Shown in pieces: positions 31,853-44,604 of a stretch of 64,000 nt of DNA. Position numbers and translations under genes: made by a program. The notes beneath the pieces were generated by a model that was not told the origin of the DNA, made no database searches, and saw nothing but the letters and a program-made list of their open reading frames with translations. Each line of letters starts with the position of its first letter. Position 1 is the stretch's first letter. Source of the DNA: Isoetes taiwanensis (lineage: Eukaryota > Streptophyta > Lycopodiopsida > Isoetales > Isoetaceae); the NCBI GenBank assembly GCA_021234155.1, contig JAJEKV010000005.1, positions 13,401,025 through 13,465,024 of the forward strand, read 5' to 3'.

Positions 31853-33980
31853 GTCACCAATCCATATTGTCTTGCTTATAAAGGGAAGAGCACTTCAAAT
31901 ATAAGTACATAGTGATTTTGAGTCTAGTATACATTGTATTGTTCAACTTATGGCATTGGTGACACCTTGTAGGCACTGGAGGTAGACGAACTTCGACAAT
32001 GTTTGAGAATGCTTAGGTTAAAGCACACCATGTAATGTATTGCCAAAATGCTGGTAAATTGCAGATCTCAGGCTTTAAGGTGGAAGAAGGAGTATAACAA
32101 GCTATTTTATTTTATTTTATTTTATTTTGTGTTCTCTAATCTGTAAGTATATAATCTAATGAGGTTTTGGGGATTATAGCATTGTTCATGTTGTTATTGA
32201 GGTTATCGTATTTTAGACTTTTTCTGGCAGAGGTCATGTGGTCTTCTATTTCAGATGCGTGTTCTTTTATGTTTTACATTTCAACATGCACTTGTAAATT
32301 GTGTTGTTAGATATGTCTTTGTTAAGGTGCTATGTTGTTGAGTTCGCCTTCTGCCGCACTATGCTGTTACTTCACCTTAGAGGGATATGACTGAATGTTG
32401 TATATATGGACTTGCCATTTAATCATTTCACTGAGGATGTTAAACTGGTTTATGTATTTGTCTTCACCTCTGCTCTCCTATTTTTGTTCAAGACCATTCC
32501 AATGACCTTGTACACCTCTCGCCGACTTCCATTGATTTCAGTCTTACTTTCTTTTTGATCCTTCACGTTGGATTTGTGCTCACATTTCTGCAAATTCTGC
32601 CTCAATCTCCTCCCTCGTTCTTGTTAGGTATGATTCATTTTGGGGCATCTATTCATGGATTTTGGCATCTTTTGTTTTATTATTGCGGACAATAGGTATG
32701 GCTAGCTTACTAACAATATGTCATCATTTTGTGTGATCACTTATTCATTTTTTCTCATTCTGCCGCATGGCTAGCCTCCATGCACTCCAGCTCGACGTCG
32801 GCACTGGACCCCATCGCCTCTTTTACCTTGGCCTTAATCTCACCTTTGACTTCAGACTCAGACTTTGACCTTCTTTGTTTTTCATAGCCTCTCTTTGCTT
32901 GATCCACGATGTGATCCAAATGTAACTTCCATCTCTTTTCCCTTCTTGACCTTCCTTAACCTCTACCTCAACCTCATTCCTCGTTTTTTTTTAAAGTATT
33001 ATTCATATTGGTGCATCTAGTCATGGCTTTAGGCATGTGGTATTATTTTCCTTATGATATTTCATTTAACATTGTCGTTTCCTTTTTATTTAACTTTTTC
33101 ATATTATTTCCCGAAATGGATTGTATTGCATTTTTTGTAGAAAGCATGTTTTATTTGGCAAATTATAGTTTGTTTTCGTGTTCTTGAAGTTACTTTTTAT
33201 GGTTTTACATCATTTGCATTTTTATATTTGGCCATATGTGTCATGCATTTGGCGGTCCGTTGAGTTTTTATGGCATGGATTTATATTGGACACGTTCTAG
33301 TTTTGCATTGTGCCTTTATACTCATTTTATTATTCTAACAACAGATTCATTGCATTGGCATTAATCACCCATAGAAGCTGTTGAGTTCCTTGTCTTTTCA
33401 GTTTGCTCACAATTCTTTAGTTATCTTGAAGAAGATTCTTTTCATGTGACCTTTTTTCCTGCAATGGGTGACTCATAGAGTTTTATCCTCTTATAGGATT
33501 TAGACCTTCCTTTTTTATGCCTCATGTGACTGTAGACATCTTATCATTCTCTCGCCTTGAACCTCTTTGTTGTTTGATCCATGATGTTTTCAGCTCGCGG
33601 CAATACGAGGGCATACATGATGTTGTTCGTGCACATAGTCGCAAGCATCGTCATTGGCTATCTTCCTCTTCCATCTGCAATACCTGCCCAGGGAGTTCCA
33701 CGTGTTGATGTTCGTGTTCGGCCGGGTTTTGTGTTCTTTGTGAGTCCCTTTCCAGAATTATTTATTTATGCCATTGTAACTGTATACTAGAGCATAAATT
33801 ACCTACTTTTTCCTTCGCACTAATGTCATAAGGAGCACTTGATCTGGGCCCTCTACATCATCCTGCAAGATTAAACCTGATTTTGCATAGTACAGGTGAG
33901 CCCTCCTCACTTGAAATATATCATTTGCTAAATCTTCACTGTGATTAGGTAGATGGCTCAATTTAATGCCATCTTCTTTT
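31853..33980. other. No supported gene
   Basis: T-rich, intron-like plus strand, with a TTTTA microsatellite (32107-32128). Short open pieces, for example 33581-33790 with a hydrophobic run, lack recognisable domains. 32760-32880 on the minus strand reads like a charged exon (SEVKGEIKAKVKEAMG) without support. Confidence 0.3.
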
Positions 33981-33984
33981 TCAT

Positions 33985-34446
33985 CTAATGTCTGGGTTTG
34001 TGGAACACGTGGATTATACATGTCTCCGGATAGGAGGAGCCATATGTTTTGACTTGTTGGCTTAAAATATTGTATAGAGTCGCTCTAAGTTTACTCCATT
34101 TAGAAACTTGGATTTCTTTGACCTTAACACGAAAAACCTTGACAAATTGAACCTTACTAGATGGTGTATATTGATCAAAGGTTTTGATTGTAGTCGACTT
34201 GTTAAAAAAGGCTCCTTTAATCACTACTCCTTGACTCAAAACTTTGATACTCGCAGCCTCTGTTGTTCTTTGAATTTCATATTGGTAAGAACTCTGTATA
34301 TTTTTATATGGATCTGCCAGTTCCCCTACTGGTTGGCTATCATGATCATAAGCCACCATTTTTCTACTAAAATTACCCTCAGGGGCAGCAAAACTGTGAT
34401 TGGTCTCCACAAAATTTGGCTTACCCAATGAAACAAAGGGCTCCAT
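33985..34446 (-). CDS. Unrecognised ORF, 153 codons
   Basis: It starts MEPFVSLGKPNFVETNHSFA and has a fairly even composition with many Lys and Val residues in its second half. I find no domain, signal peptide or membrane helix. It could be an exon or retroelement debris. No partner exons are visible next to it. Confidence 0.2.
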   Translation of the reverse strand: MEPFVSLGKPNFVETNHSFAAPEGNFSRKMVAYDHDSQPVGELADPYKNIQSSYQYEIQRTTEAASIKVLSQGVVIKGAFFNKSTTIKTFDQYTPSSKVQFVKVFRVKVKEIQVSKWSKLRATLYNILSQQVKTYGSSYPETCIIHVFHKPRH

Positions 34447-34449
34447 CTT

Positions 34450-35740
34450 AGGACCAAAACATCTTCCATCCCAAGGATGTTCTAGAAGGTTAGTTCAAGA
34501 GGCAGTGGTTTCTAGAGATCCAATTGTGTGAAAACAATGGATGGTTTATTTGATCTATCTTCGACATAACTAGAGGATCAAATTGTAGAGTTGTTCGATC
34601 TTTGGCAATCAGGATTCCTAAAGGCCGAATTCAGATCACATAAATGGACATAGGCAATGTGCATCAGAAAAATGGGTTTTAACATAATCGAATTGATAAG
34701 TTCATATTTTTTGACCCCACGCCCTTGTGAGTCAGATGATCCATTTGTTGCTTGTTATGAACAATGTCCAGTTACAAAGTATGGGAATCAGAGCCAATAA
34801 ATTGATGAAATTTGAATTGATTTGAATAATAAGCTAATTTCTTCAGCAATATTTTCGAATCCGAATCCTTCTACGTCCAGCAAATGGCATACATGGAGAT
34901 GTGCTTTAATCTTGAATTGCCGAGACTAGGATCAAGACAATACCTCTAGTATGTTTGTATGTGGGTCGATTTAGCCTTGTATGTGGGTCGATTTAGCCTT
35001 ATTGAGATCTAGCAGGTCAAATTTGATAGTGCAGTCCCATTTGAAAGGATCAATTCGACGACAAGTTGTTTGGATTTGCATTCAGAGGAGCATAGCAATC
35101 CTATAAAGGTCAGTCGTGGAAAGATGAAGGTAAAATTGCAGAGGCATTTTAGTCGAAATGTGCGTAAGGAAGTCTCCAAATTGAATTCGCATCATATTTC
35201 TTTCAGCAAGAAGCTTCATGTATTGCAGAGTTTTGTTTTTTTTTTATCTGCCAACATCAATGCACTGAAGAGTTTAGGAATTATATCCCCGTTGACGTCT
35301 TCCCTCGCATTAGATCCGGTAGGGACATAAAGTATTATGGCCAGGTTGTGGGATTCAAACACAGAGCAGAAACGCGAGATCTTGGATGATTGGAGAAAGC
35401 ATGCCAAAATCCTTTGTCCACCTCAGTCTATATTATTCTAATTCACCTAAAGCACCTTCACTAACATAGTTTGCTTAATCCCAGTCCTATGATTCTAAGT
35501 CCTATGATTACCATATTGCTCAGATCCCAAAACCTCAAGGGTGTGGCTTTTGGCCAAAATTGCCTGACTAATTGGTAATTTATTTTGAAAGTAATATACT
35601 AATATAACATTTACATAGAGCATTTTCAATGCTAACGTATTTCTTTGCAATGCAAGAAAAAGCAATGTAAATAACAGGGTCTTTTTCTAGGTCCGTGGAA
35701 TTTACTATCATATCATATCATATCATATCATAATATCATT
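34450..35740. other. No gene seen
   Basis: AT-rich. It holds a 22-bp tandem duplication (tgtatgtgggtcgatttagc twice, 34956-35001) and a CATAT microsatellite (35708-35732). Confidence 0.35.
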
Positions 35741-36118
35741 ATCATTATATTTATAAAATTACTTTGGATGCCCCCATGGAATAGATTGTTGATATATTCA
35801 AATTGATCTTGACCATTCGTTTGAAATATGGTGAGGTGGCACACTTATAGCCATTGGATATCCATGGGAGCATGCATGGGGCATGCTCCACATCCCTGGA
35901 CCGTTGGATCGAAAGGGGAGGATAAATCTTGGCCCTTAGGTGCAAAAAAGTGAATTTGATGTAGCAGATCTCAACCGTTAGATAAAAGGTGAGCATAAAT
36001 CATAGCCATTAACTTTTTAATTATTAGATTAGTTTTTTTTTTAAAGGAGGTGAGGTGGCATCCTCGTTAATAAAGAAAAGTAGTGAGGTGGCAAAGTATT
36101 TATGATTTCTAGGAAGCT

Positions 36119-36342
36119 TCCTGTGGTAAGACGTTAAACTGCCATATCCAAGGTCACGGGTTCAACGCCTCGTTGTGAAAGTGGCCATGCAATGTAAAGT
36201 TGGTGGGGGAAGGACCCACTTCAGCAATGTAAAGTGGTGGGGGCAGGACCCATCTGGGTGTGTTGTAAAGTGTCACATGTCCGATAGGATGCTGCCTTGT
36301 GGCGTGACGTTAAAATCTCTTCTTCTTCTTCTTCTTCTATTT
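36119..36342 (+). mobile_element. tRNA-derived SINE (Au-like)
   Basis: The head has a degenerate A box (GTGGTAAGACG) and a clear B box (GGTTCAACGCC, 36160-36170), the pol III promoter layout. The tail ends gctgccttgtggcgtgacgt then taaaatctcttcttcttctt, the form of plant Au-type SINEs with a CTT tail. The matching place in the neighbouring duplicate (about 37850-37865) lacks it, which gives an empty site. Confidence 0.7.
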
Positions 36343-36479
36343 AATCGACTTCAAATGCACGTAGCTTGCAGTAGAGAGGTCGGATGAAGGTGGGACCTAT
36401 GCCGCTGGATTCCTCTCGTTGACAGCTTTCCAATGAGTGGTGTTTTGGCACTATTTTATCGCAGTTGGAGACAATGTGA

Positions 36480-37370
36480 TCGAATTCTACGAATCTTCTT
36501 AGAATCTTCGCGTTTCAAGGAATCTATAGTAAGTTGAGGGAATCTAGGAGAATCTTCATAGAATCTTAGAGAATCCAGAGGAATATCATGAGAATCTTAG
36601 AGAATCTATGGGAATCTGAAGAGAGCAACTTTGAGAATGTAAGGGAATCTAAGGGAATCTTGATAAAATCTTTAAGGACCTAGAGGAATCTTGAAGGAAT
36701 CCTGGGGAGTCTAGGGGAATCTTCAAAGAATCTAGGGGAGCTAGAGGAATCTCAAGAGAATCTATATGAATCTCAAGTGATCCTTTGGGAATTTAGGGAA
36801 ATATTCCTAAAATCTTTGAGAATTTAGATAATCTAGAAGAATCTAGGAGAATCTTCATAGAATCTTGGACAATGTAGAGGAATCTTGAGGTATTCTTTTG
36901 GAATCTAGGGGAATTTTTAGAGAATCTAGAAGAATCTAAAGGAATCTTCATAAAATATTTAAGAATCTATGGAAATCTAAATGGAATCTTGGAGAATCTA
37001 GGGGAATCTTAGTAAAATCTAGGGGAATCTCCATAGAATCTTAAGAATCTAGAAGAATCTTTGTAGAACTTTAAGAATCTAGAGAATCTTTAAGATTTCT
37101 CTGGGAATCTAGGGGAATCTTCCTAAAATTTTTGAGAATCTAAGTGAATCTCAATGGAATCTTAGAGAATCTAAGAGAATCTTCATAGAATCTTGGGGAA
37201 TCTAGGAGAATCTTTATAGAATCTTGGGGAACCTAGAGGAATCATGGGATAATCTTTGGAAATCTAGGGGAATGTTAGGGAATCTTAAGAGAATCTATGG
37301 AAATCTAAGAGAATCTATGGGAACTTATATAGATTCTTGGAGAATCTAAGGGATATATATAAGAGAATCT
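36480..37370. repeat. GAATCT-rich degenerate minisatellite 1
   Basis: The word GAATCT recurs about every 11-14 bp over nearly 900 bp, in phrases such as gggaatctaggggaatctt and agagaatctagaggaatc. It reads as a decayed tandem array with no coding sense. Confidence 0.85.
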
Positions 37371-38009
37371 AAGAGCTATATCTCTGTATTTGGCTTCTAG
37401 TTGGATTTGTACAGTCCCTAACTCGTACAGGCCCTACATAATACAAAGACTTGTATATATAGAAACTCATGGGGGTGGTTACAAAATAACATATTACATA
37501 TAAATCTCTGATCTTGGCCCTTGAATAAAAAGTTGGTGAGGTGGCGCATCTGAAGCCCTTGGATTTTGATGGGGGCATGCATGGGGGCATGCACCACATC
37601 CCTAGACCATTAGATCAAAAGGGAAGGAGAAACCCTAGTCCTTGATTTTTGTGAGGAAGATGCAAGGAAGGTTCCTTAAAGTGGATTTGGTGTAGCAGAT
37701 CTTAGCCATTAGATTAAAAGGCAAGGATAAATCCTAGCCATTAAATTTCTTATATCAAATTACAATTTTTTATTTTAAAGGAGGTGAGGTGGCACTCTCT
37801 TTAATAAAAAGGTGTTGAGGTGGCAAAGCATTTATGAATGGACATTCTAGGAAACTTCTTTTTCTTATATCGCCTTCAAAGGCACGTAACTTACAGTAGA
37901 GGGGTCAGATAAAGTTGGGACCCACGCCATTAAATTCCTCTCATTGAGAGCTTTCCAATGAGCGGTGCTTTGGCGTCGTTCCATTGCAATTAGAGCCAAT
38001 GTGGTAAAA

Positions 38010-38420
38010 TTCTAGGAATCTTCTTGGAATCTTAAAATTTTACAAAATCTATGGTACTTTATAACAATCTAGAGAATCTTCAGAGGATGTTAGAGAATCA
38101 AGAGGAATCCCAAGAGAATCTTAGGGAATCTAAAGGATTCTTCATAAAAACTTAGAAACTCTAGAGGAATCATGATGCCATTTTAGAGAATCTAGAGGAA
38201 TCTCCATAGGATCTTAGGGAATCTAAAGAAATCTCAAGAGAATATTAGGGAATCTCACAAGAATCTTTGGGAGTAGAATCAAAGAGAATCTTGCTAAACT
38301 CTTTGAGTATTTAGAGTAATCTTGATGGAATTTTGGAGCATCTTTGTAAAATCATAAGAATGTAAGGGAATATTTCTAGAATCTTAAGGAATATAAGGGA
38401 AGGCCACAAGGGGATCTAGG
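38010..38420. repeat. GAATCT-rich degenerate minisatellite 2
   Basis: The same motif as at 36480-37370, at the equivalent position of the second duplication unit, but shorter and more decayed. Confidence 0.8.
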
Positions 38421-38480
38421 GGAAACTTCCATGTTGGGTGTGTTTTGAAGGGTCAATTCATACAATCCTTCATATTACAA

Positions 38481-40900
38481 ACACTTGTATATCTAACATA
38501 TACTAGTAATGGTGCGGCGTTCTTGCATTCTTATCATTAAGGAGGTAGGAATGAAATTGTAACTATGAGTGCAAGTGGGCTTATTGCATTCGACAAAGGA
38601 ATAGAAAGTAAATCGTACTTATGTTGTATTATACTTTGAAAATAGATGTGTTTATTTTATTTTATTTTGTAAATTAGAGATGCTTGACAATGACGTTTAC
38701 GATGGAGTAAGAACAAAAGAAGATAAGCATGCAAGTGAAGGTGAATGTTACTTAGGTGGTAGAATGGTATAGGATCCCATACAATAACCTAGTATTGCCA
38801 TGCCACGCTTTCAAAACAAAGGGATTGGATTATAGACTACAATTCAAGGCATCACTATAAAACTTTTTCTACGATGTTTTATTGCAATGTGAAATTGTAA
38901 TGTGATGTTCACTGCAACTTGAAAAATATCACTGTAGATGCTACAGGGTTGGGAGGGCAATTTTCCAATGACATGAAACTGTGAGGTAGAATGAAGCATG
39001 GTGGAGGTTCATATTACATACCACATGGACAAAACATGATTGCACACCAAATTGTGCATGGTTGGTGCCACCCAACTTTTCTTAAAAGAGCATATAATGT
39101 GACAAACTTTTTGTAATAATGCATGGCAAGGTACCTCAAGCCCTTTTTAAAAAAAGTCTCATTGGGTACTATTGAGCAATTCGAGACAAAATGTAGAGCT
39201 CACTAAAACATAGATCAAAAGCGGGAATCAAACTATACTCTTGATTTAACTTCTTTCTAGGAAGGTGAAGCAAAATAGCAATAGGAAATGCCGCGATTTT
39301 GAAGCAATTACGAATAACAACCCGTGAAAGCAAGTCCCATTGGGCGAGTTGTACTTTTAGGCAACTTCGAGACAAAATGTAGAATGCCTTTATAACCTGG
39401 TCGAGAAGTGGGGATGAAACTATGCAAGCCCGATTTAACTTCTTTCTGGAAAGGTAGAGCGAAAATAGCATTAGAAGAGTACAAATTTGAAACAACCGCA
39501 AATAGCATTTTGAGAAGCATCATTCTTTCTAATCTTTTTGCGGTAGATACATATATTATGTGCAATTCTACTATAAAATATGCGGTTTTGAGATGTGAAT
39601 GACCATTTCCTATGGGATGTGCTTGTACATGATAGCTTGGGTCTTAGAGACAAATACATTAGGAGTCAAAATACTAAAAGCGTTAATATAACTCTAGAAG
39701 CATTATGATGGACCTAGAATGGATGCAACAGACCCATTCTAGCATTGCTCCTAGCATTGCTCCTAGCCATTTGTTGGGCAAACCTGCAAAAATAAGAAAC
39801 CTTAGACAAACTCTTTTGTTAGCTTTTGTATCTTACGGTTTACCAATAATTTTGGCAAGCTGGCAGCATCTAACCATCACAAAAAAGCAGTATTGTGTGT
39901 CCGATAGTACTATGTGATCAACACGTCATATTAGATAAACACCATTAGTATTAGTACTAAGGGAGGTCCACATTGGAAAAATGTTTTATAAAGTATATAA
40001 TTCTCTATTACCATAATATAATTCTCTATTACCATAGACACTTGGCAATACAATTATACTTGGGAAAAACGGATGTGTGTAGCAGGGCAATCTAAGGAGA
40101 TAAGATGCCATATGTGACTGATATTTGGATTCTTTGCATTGGAGAAGCAACATATCTGCGCAAAACTTTCGAGGGATTGAATTATTAATAAAATTATAAT
40201 GTCAATCTTGGACATTAATGGTTATTGTGGCATAAAGAAGAAGGGAAGCAGAGGAGAATAATACCATAGAACTCCATGATAAAATATAAAGAATGTAGGT
40301 AGACATTGAGAACTCCATGATAAAATATAAAAGAATGTAGGTAGACTTTGACACCTTTTGCGGTCTTCTTCAATTAATAAGCATTATGAGATTGATTATC
40401 ATGCTCACCTGTAACAAATTAACAGGAATGTGAGTCCACAAATAAAAAATAGATTCAACAACAAATAAAGCAATGTTCAAAATGACACACAACGTCCCTT
40501 TCCAGTTTAAGGTTTCTGCTCATAGCTCTTTATGAGCTTATTTGAACTAAGAGCAGCTATAGGAGCTTGGAACCAAGTCCTTCAAGAAGGCAGATGGCCA
40601 TTTTACTCATCAGCCGGGAAGGAGCATCTTTGCATAATGCTATTTAAGTACTCTCAAGCTATTAGGTCTGTAAAGGGGCCTTCCAGTGTTACTGAATTTG
40701 CAATAGAGAACCCTCAGATGACTTGCAGAAACTAAAATGCAAGTCCTAAATCATACTGCCCGAGAGTTCATATATTAGCTACCATAACTCTTAAAGTCAA
40801 TTATCTTTTGCAATCAGCAGAAGTTATTTTGGAAGACATTTACCTGCAAAATTTAGCACCATATATATGATTGCAAATCACCATAGGCAGTGATTCTTTG
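38481..40900. other. No supported gene
   Basis: AT-rich with short open frames only. Two diverged copies of a segment of about 180 bp occur (gacaaaatgtagagctc at 39183 and gacaaaatgtagaatgcc at 39370, each followed by tttaacttctttct.g.aaggt). There are short tandem duplications at 39998-40036 and 40279-40343. Confidence 0.35.
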
Positions 40901-40914
40901 CTCCAAGAACTATT

Positions 40915-41893
40915 TTGGCCATTTTCTCAAAAACATCTTTAAAAGCGGTATATCAAAGGAGAATAGAATTGGTGAATATTTCCACTAATAGCTTGAAGAA
41001 CTTCCTCATTGAAAAGCACAGGCTTGCCTCGCCAAAAGGATGACTGCAAAATTGCTTTCGGCCATAAGAACCTCAGATCACGGTTCCTTCTTTCTACCGT
41101 GAACATGCACGGAGTAATGAAGCATTAAGCTAAAATCCAAAATTTAGGATGCAGCGTGGCTCCCTCATACTATCATCATGATAAAGCATTAGTAGCACTT
41201 TACTAATTTATTATCAATATTATGTTAAGCCTTCAATGTTTACTGTGCTGGTGTAGCTAGCCTAGCAAAATCTTTTAACATAACAAAACGCATGACATAC
41301 CTGAGACTCAAAGCTTTAAATGTAGATTTCAACAAATGGAATTCGTCCAAGATCCATGTTGTTTCTGGCAGAAGTGCATGGCCTGGTATCTACAACATAA
41401 AAGGAAGATACATAACAGAACCCAGATCGTTGAAAACATAAAGCCTGGTAACAACTTTCTAAGAGCTCAATGCTAGAAATCACAGAGTTTTATTTGGAAA
41501 GTCGATATAGGCACCTGCAGGAAGAATAAAGCAAGCCAAAAATTCTGGACGTCACATCAATCATAAGGCTGCTCTTCCTTCCTGCTCGTCGGCACTATAT
41601 AAAACAGCTATAATCTGGCACATTTTATATTGATGCAAAAAAGAGTTGGAAAGAACGGAAATCATATTGTTTTGTTTCAAAAACACAATCTCAGATGATA
41701 GCATCTCAAAAAACATGATTTCAGATGGTCGCATGACATGAACGGATACAGATTCCAACCCTATAAAAAAACGGATATATCCATCAAAGAAAATCTTACC
41801 CTGTGCATCTTCATCTTCATCTTCATCCGTCACGGATTTAAACAAAACGAAACTGTGCCCTGTGATTTCCACGGATTTACCCTGCGCTTTCCA
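40915..41893 (-). CDS. Possible three-exon stretch of an unrecognised gene
   Basis: Three minus-strand pieces look like exons. 41893-41810 has acceptor tttcag, reads WKAQGKSVEITGHSFVLFKS with an acidic DEDEDED end, and has donor GTAAGA. 41392-41302 has acceptor gtag, reads IPGHALLPETTWILDEFHLL, and has donor GTATGT. 41098-40935 reads RDLRFLWPKAILQSSFWRGK then PVLFNEEVLQAISGN to a stop. I do not recognise the protein and have not shown that the phases join. Confidence 0.3.
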
Positions 41894-42189
41894 CTGAAAC
41901 AAAACGATGAACAAACTGAAGCTTTCAGTCCATCCTCAACCATCTCTAACCCGATCTGGATGCCTACATCATCACCACCTGTAGCCGCCCACGATGTTAC
42001 CAAAAATAGAAGAAATTTGTGATGAAATCATATGCGAAGAAATTTTTTAATTTTTGGGTCATCAGAAAATTTTGTCGGCTATAAAACTCCCCATAACCTT
42101 AGCCAAAGTTGCCTGAAAAAAAAATCTAAAAAGTTTCTCACTTGCCGGAAAAACCAAATTTAAACAATAAGATATGTTCTTATGTTTGT

Positions 42190-42610
42190 CCCACTCAATC
42201 CGACCGTTGATCTGAGATCCTACGGCTCACGTGGCTTTGGGACGTATCACACGGCCCAGATGGCTTGGGAGTTTGTTTGTAGATTATATGTAAGCGATCC
42301 TACGGCCCAGGTTGATTTGATCCTGATCGTCGGTCCGAGATCCTACGGCTCAAGTTGCTTTGGGACACATCCTACGGTACACATGGCTTTGGGAATTATA
42401 TGTAATCGATCCTACGGTCTAGGTTGATTCGATCCTGATCGTCGATCCGAGATCTTACGGCTCACGTGGCTTGGCACATATCCTACGGTGCACATGAGTT
42501 TGGGAATTATATATAATAGATCCTATGGCTCATGTTGATTTAATTATTGTCACGTGATGAGATCTCGACCCTTGATAGGGTCCAAGATCCTACGACCCAA
42601 GTTGAATGCT
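42190..42610. repeat. 113-bp tandem repeat, about 3.5 units
   Basis: Starts of successive units (gatcctacggcccaggttga, gatcctacggtctaggttga, gatcctatggctcatgttga) lie at about 42297, 42410 and 42524, giving a period of 113-114 bp, with a partial unit before. Each unit also holds an internal repeat of gatcctacggctca. No coding sense. Confidence 0.85.
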
Positions 42611-42779
42611 CACCCTTAGGAAAAGGCTTTTAAAATTTTTATGTTGTGTAGGGGATTCAAACCCTGACCATTGATCCTCCAGCCCCCCATTCTAATCACT
42701 ACCAAGCATTAATTTCATGAATAATTTATGTTTCCAATATACTTAAGGGTAATGTTTCCATTAAGATAACACTATAACA

Positions 42780-44350
42780 TTCTAGTTAGTTCAAGAGAGT
42801 TCTAGAATGTTCTGGAAGGCTCTAGAAAGTTCTAGAATCTTCTAGAAAGTTCTACAACATAAGAAAATCTAGGGGGGATCTAAGAAAATTCTTCCAGAAA
42901 GTTCCAAATTATTCTAATAAGGGTAGTTTCCCACTCGCAATTAGGTTAGGTTAACTTAACCAGTTGGTTATCTCTTAACTTAATGGAAAGTAGGTTGTGA
43001 TTTCCCATTAAAGTCATTAAGTTAAGACTAACTTAAAGGATTGTCAAGATATACATTCGCACAATACCAATTATGGACCACTTAGGTTAAGCTTATGAAA
43101 TCAACTTAACCTATCCTTTATAATAAGGTTGTGCTTCACACTAGTAGTTAAGAAGTTTTGTTAGGTTAGAGATAAATGTGTTTGTTTCTCACTTCAGTTT
43201 AAGAATACGGTTAAGTTAAATGGAGGATATGACTTCTTTTGTCGTTACTTTTTTTGTGAATTGTTTGGCTACCTAGTAAAATCTAGTAAAGTGGTTGACT
43301 CTCTAGTCAATGAGTTGGCCTTTGGTTAACTTAGACACTTTCTCGCCAATCAATTGACTCGTAGTCAACTCTCTCTATTTTAATACTTCCTAGTCAAGTA
43401 CTACGTGACCAGTCAATCAATCATAAAATTCTTGAAATCGACCTTCTATTTTAATGTTTTTTTATTCAATCTATCAAACTAATAAGACACTTGGTCAACT
43501 AGTTGGCATCCTTGTCAAAATTACGATTTAAGAGTCTAACCTAACTGGAACCATTTCTCACTGGTAGTTAAGTTAGCTTAATGCTTAACCAAAAAGTTAG
43601 AAGTTAAGTGGACCTTGCTTAGGTCACTTGATTTTTGCACTAGTTGGTTAAATATTTTTAAATTTGGTTAAAAAAATAAGTTAACTTTTTCTAGTGAGAA
43701 GGATGCTCTGTTAAGTTAATGAACGCTTAAAAATTAACTGGAATTAACTTAAATGATATTAACTTAAGGGTCAGTGGGAAAGCAAGTTCCAGTTATTTGC
43801 CCTATTTAACTTAACTTAATAGCAAGTGGAAAATGACCCTAAGTTTTATGTTCTAGAATGTAGGGGAATCTACGGGAATGTAAGGAAATCTAGGGAAATA
43901 CTTCCAGAAAGTTCTAGAATATATTGAAAGTCTTAGAATGTTCCAGAAAGTCTTAGAATGTTCTAAAAAGTTCTAGAATGTAAAAGAATCCAGAAGAATC
44001 TAATAGAATCTAAGAAAATCTTATAAAATGTAAGAGAATCTAGGAAAATATTTACAAGCCTAAGGGAATCTCTTAAAATCTGGGGGATCTAAAGGAATCT
44101 TAAGTAAAATCTAAGGGAATCTAAGAAAATGTTGATGAAATCTTAAAGTATCTAAAGGGAATCTTTACGAATCTCTTTGAATCTCATGTAATATAAGGGA
44201 ACCTAGGGCAATCTCATAAAATCTAAAGGAATCTAGAGGGAATTTTATAAAATTTAGAGAAATGCTCACGAAACCTCTAAGAGAACCTTGGTAGAATCTT
44301 AGAGAATCTATGAATTTAGAGTATTCTCAAGAGATTCTTTTTAGAATGTA
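42780..44350. repeat. GAATCT minisatellite 3 split by a TTAACTTAA-rich stretch
   Basis: Decayed GAATCT/TTCTAGAA phrases at 42780-42910 and 43850-44350 flank about 900 bp (42940-43830). This middle stretch is unusually rich in gttaagtt and aacttaac words and the palindrome TTAACTTAA, plus gtcaact and ttggtcaact motifs. The inner stretch looks like an insert into the minisatellite. Confidence 0.6.
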
Positions 44351-44604
44351 AACTACGAAAGAACTTTGCCGCGTAGGAACATGCTAAAACTCGAACATGC
44401 ACCGTAGGACGCATTAAATTTCTTGTATAAATATGTATCCAAAAAACATATAAGACATTTTATATGTAAAATTGGCAAAGGAAGCCTTCGCCATAAAACA
44501 AAATAAGGCGTAACAAATTAATATGTTCAAAACAGTGTCTACAAAGCTAAGTCACAAAATCTTACATTGAATGTATCTTTATCTCGCAAGTATCCGATGT
44601 TGAA

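Larger units (their letters stand above)
35780..38480. repeat. Tandem duplication of a unit ending in a GAATCT minisatellite
   Basis: Unit 1 (about 35780-37480) and unit 2 (about 37500-38480) share ggtgaggtggc, gcatgcatgggg, ccacatccct, gatgtagcagatct or ggtgtagcagatct, taaaggaggtgaggtggca and tttccaatgag in the same order, then a GAATCT-rich array. Unit 1 has a SINE that unit 2 lacks. Similarity by eye is about 75-80 percent, so the duplication is old. Confidence 0.75.

Noticed and set aside
34108-34431. 107-codon plus-strand frame
   Set aside because: Overlaps a minus-strand frame of equal quality; neither has a domain, so I kept only the longer one at low confidence.
36119-36200. Functional tRNA gene
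   Set aside because: A and B boxes are visible, but the sequence does not close into a cloverleaf and has a SINE-type body and tail.
36480-37370. Heat-shock element array
   Set aside because: GAA words abound but the alternating TTC partners needed for HSEs are mostly absent.
43000-43100. Interstitial telomere repeat (TTAGG-like words)
   Set aside because: ttaggttagg occurs only once or twice; no run of TTTAGGG or TTAGGG.
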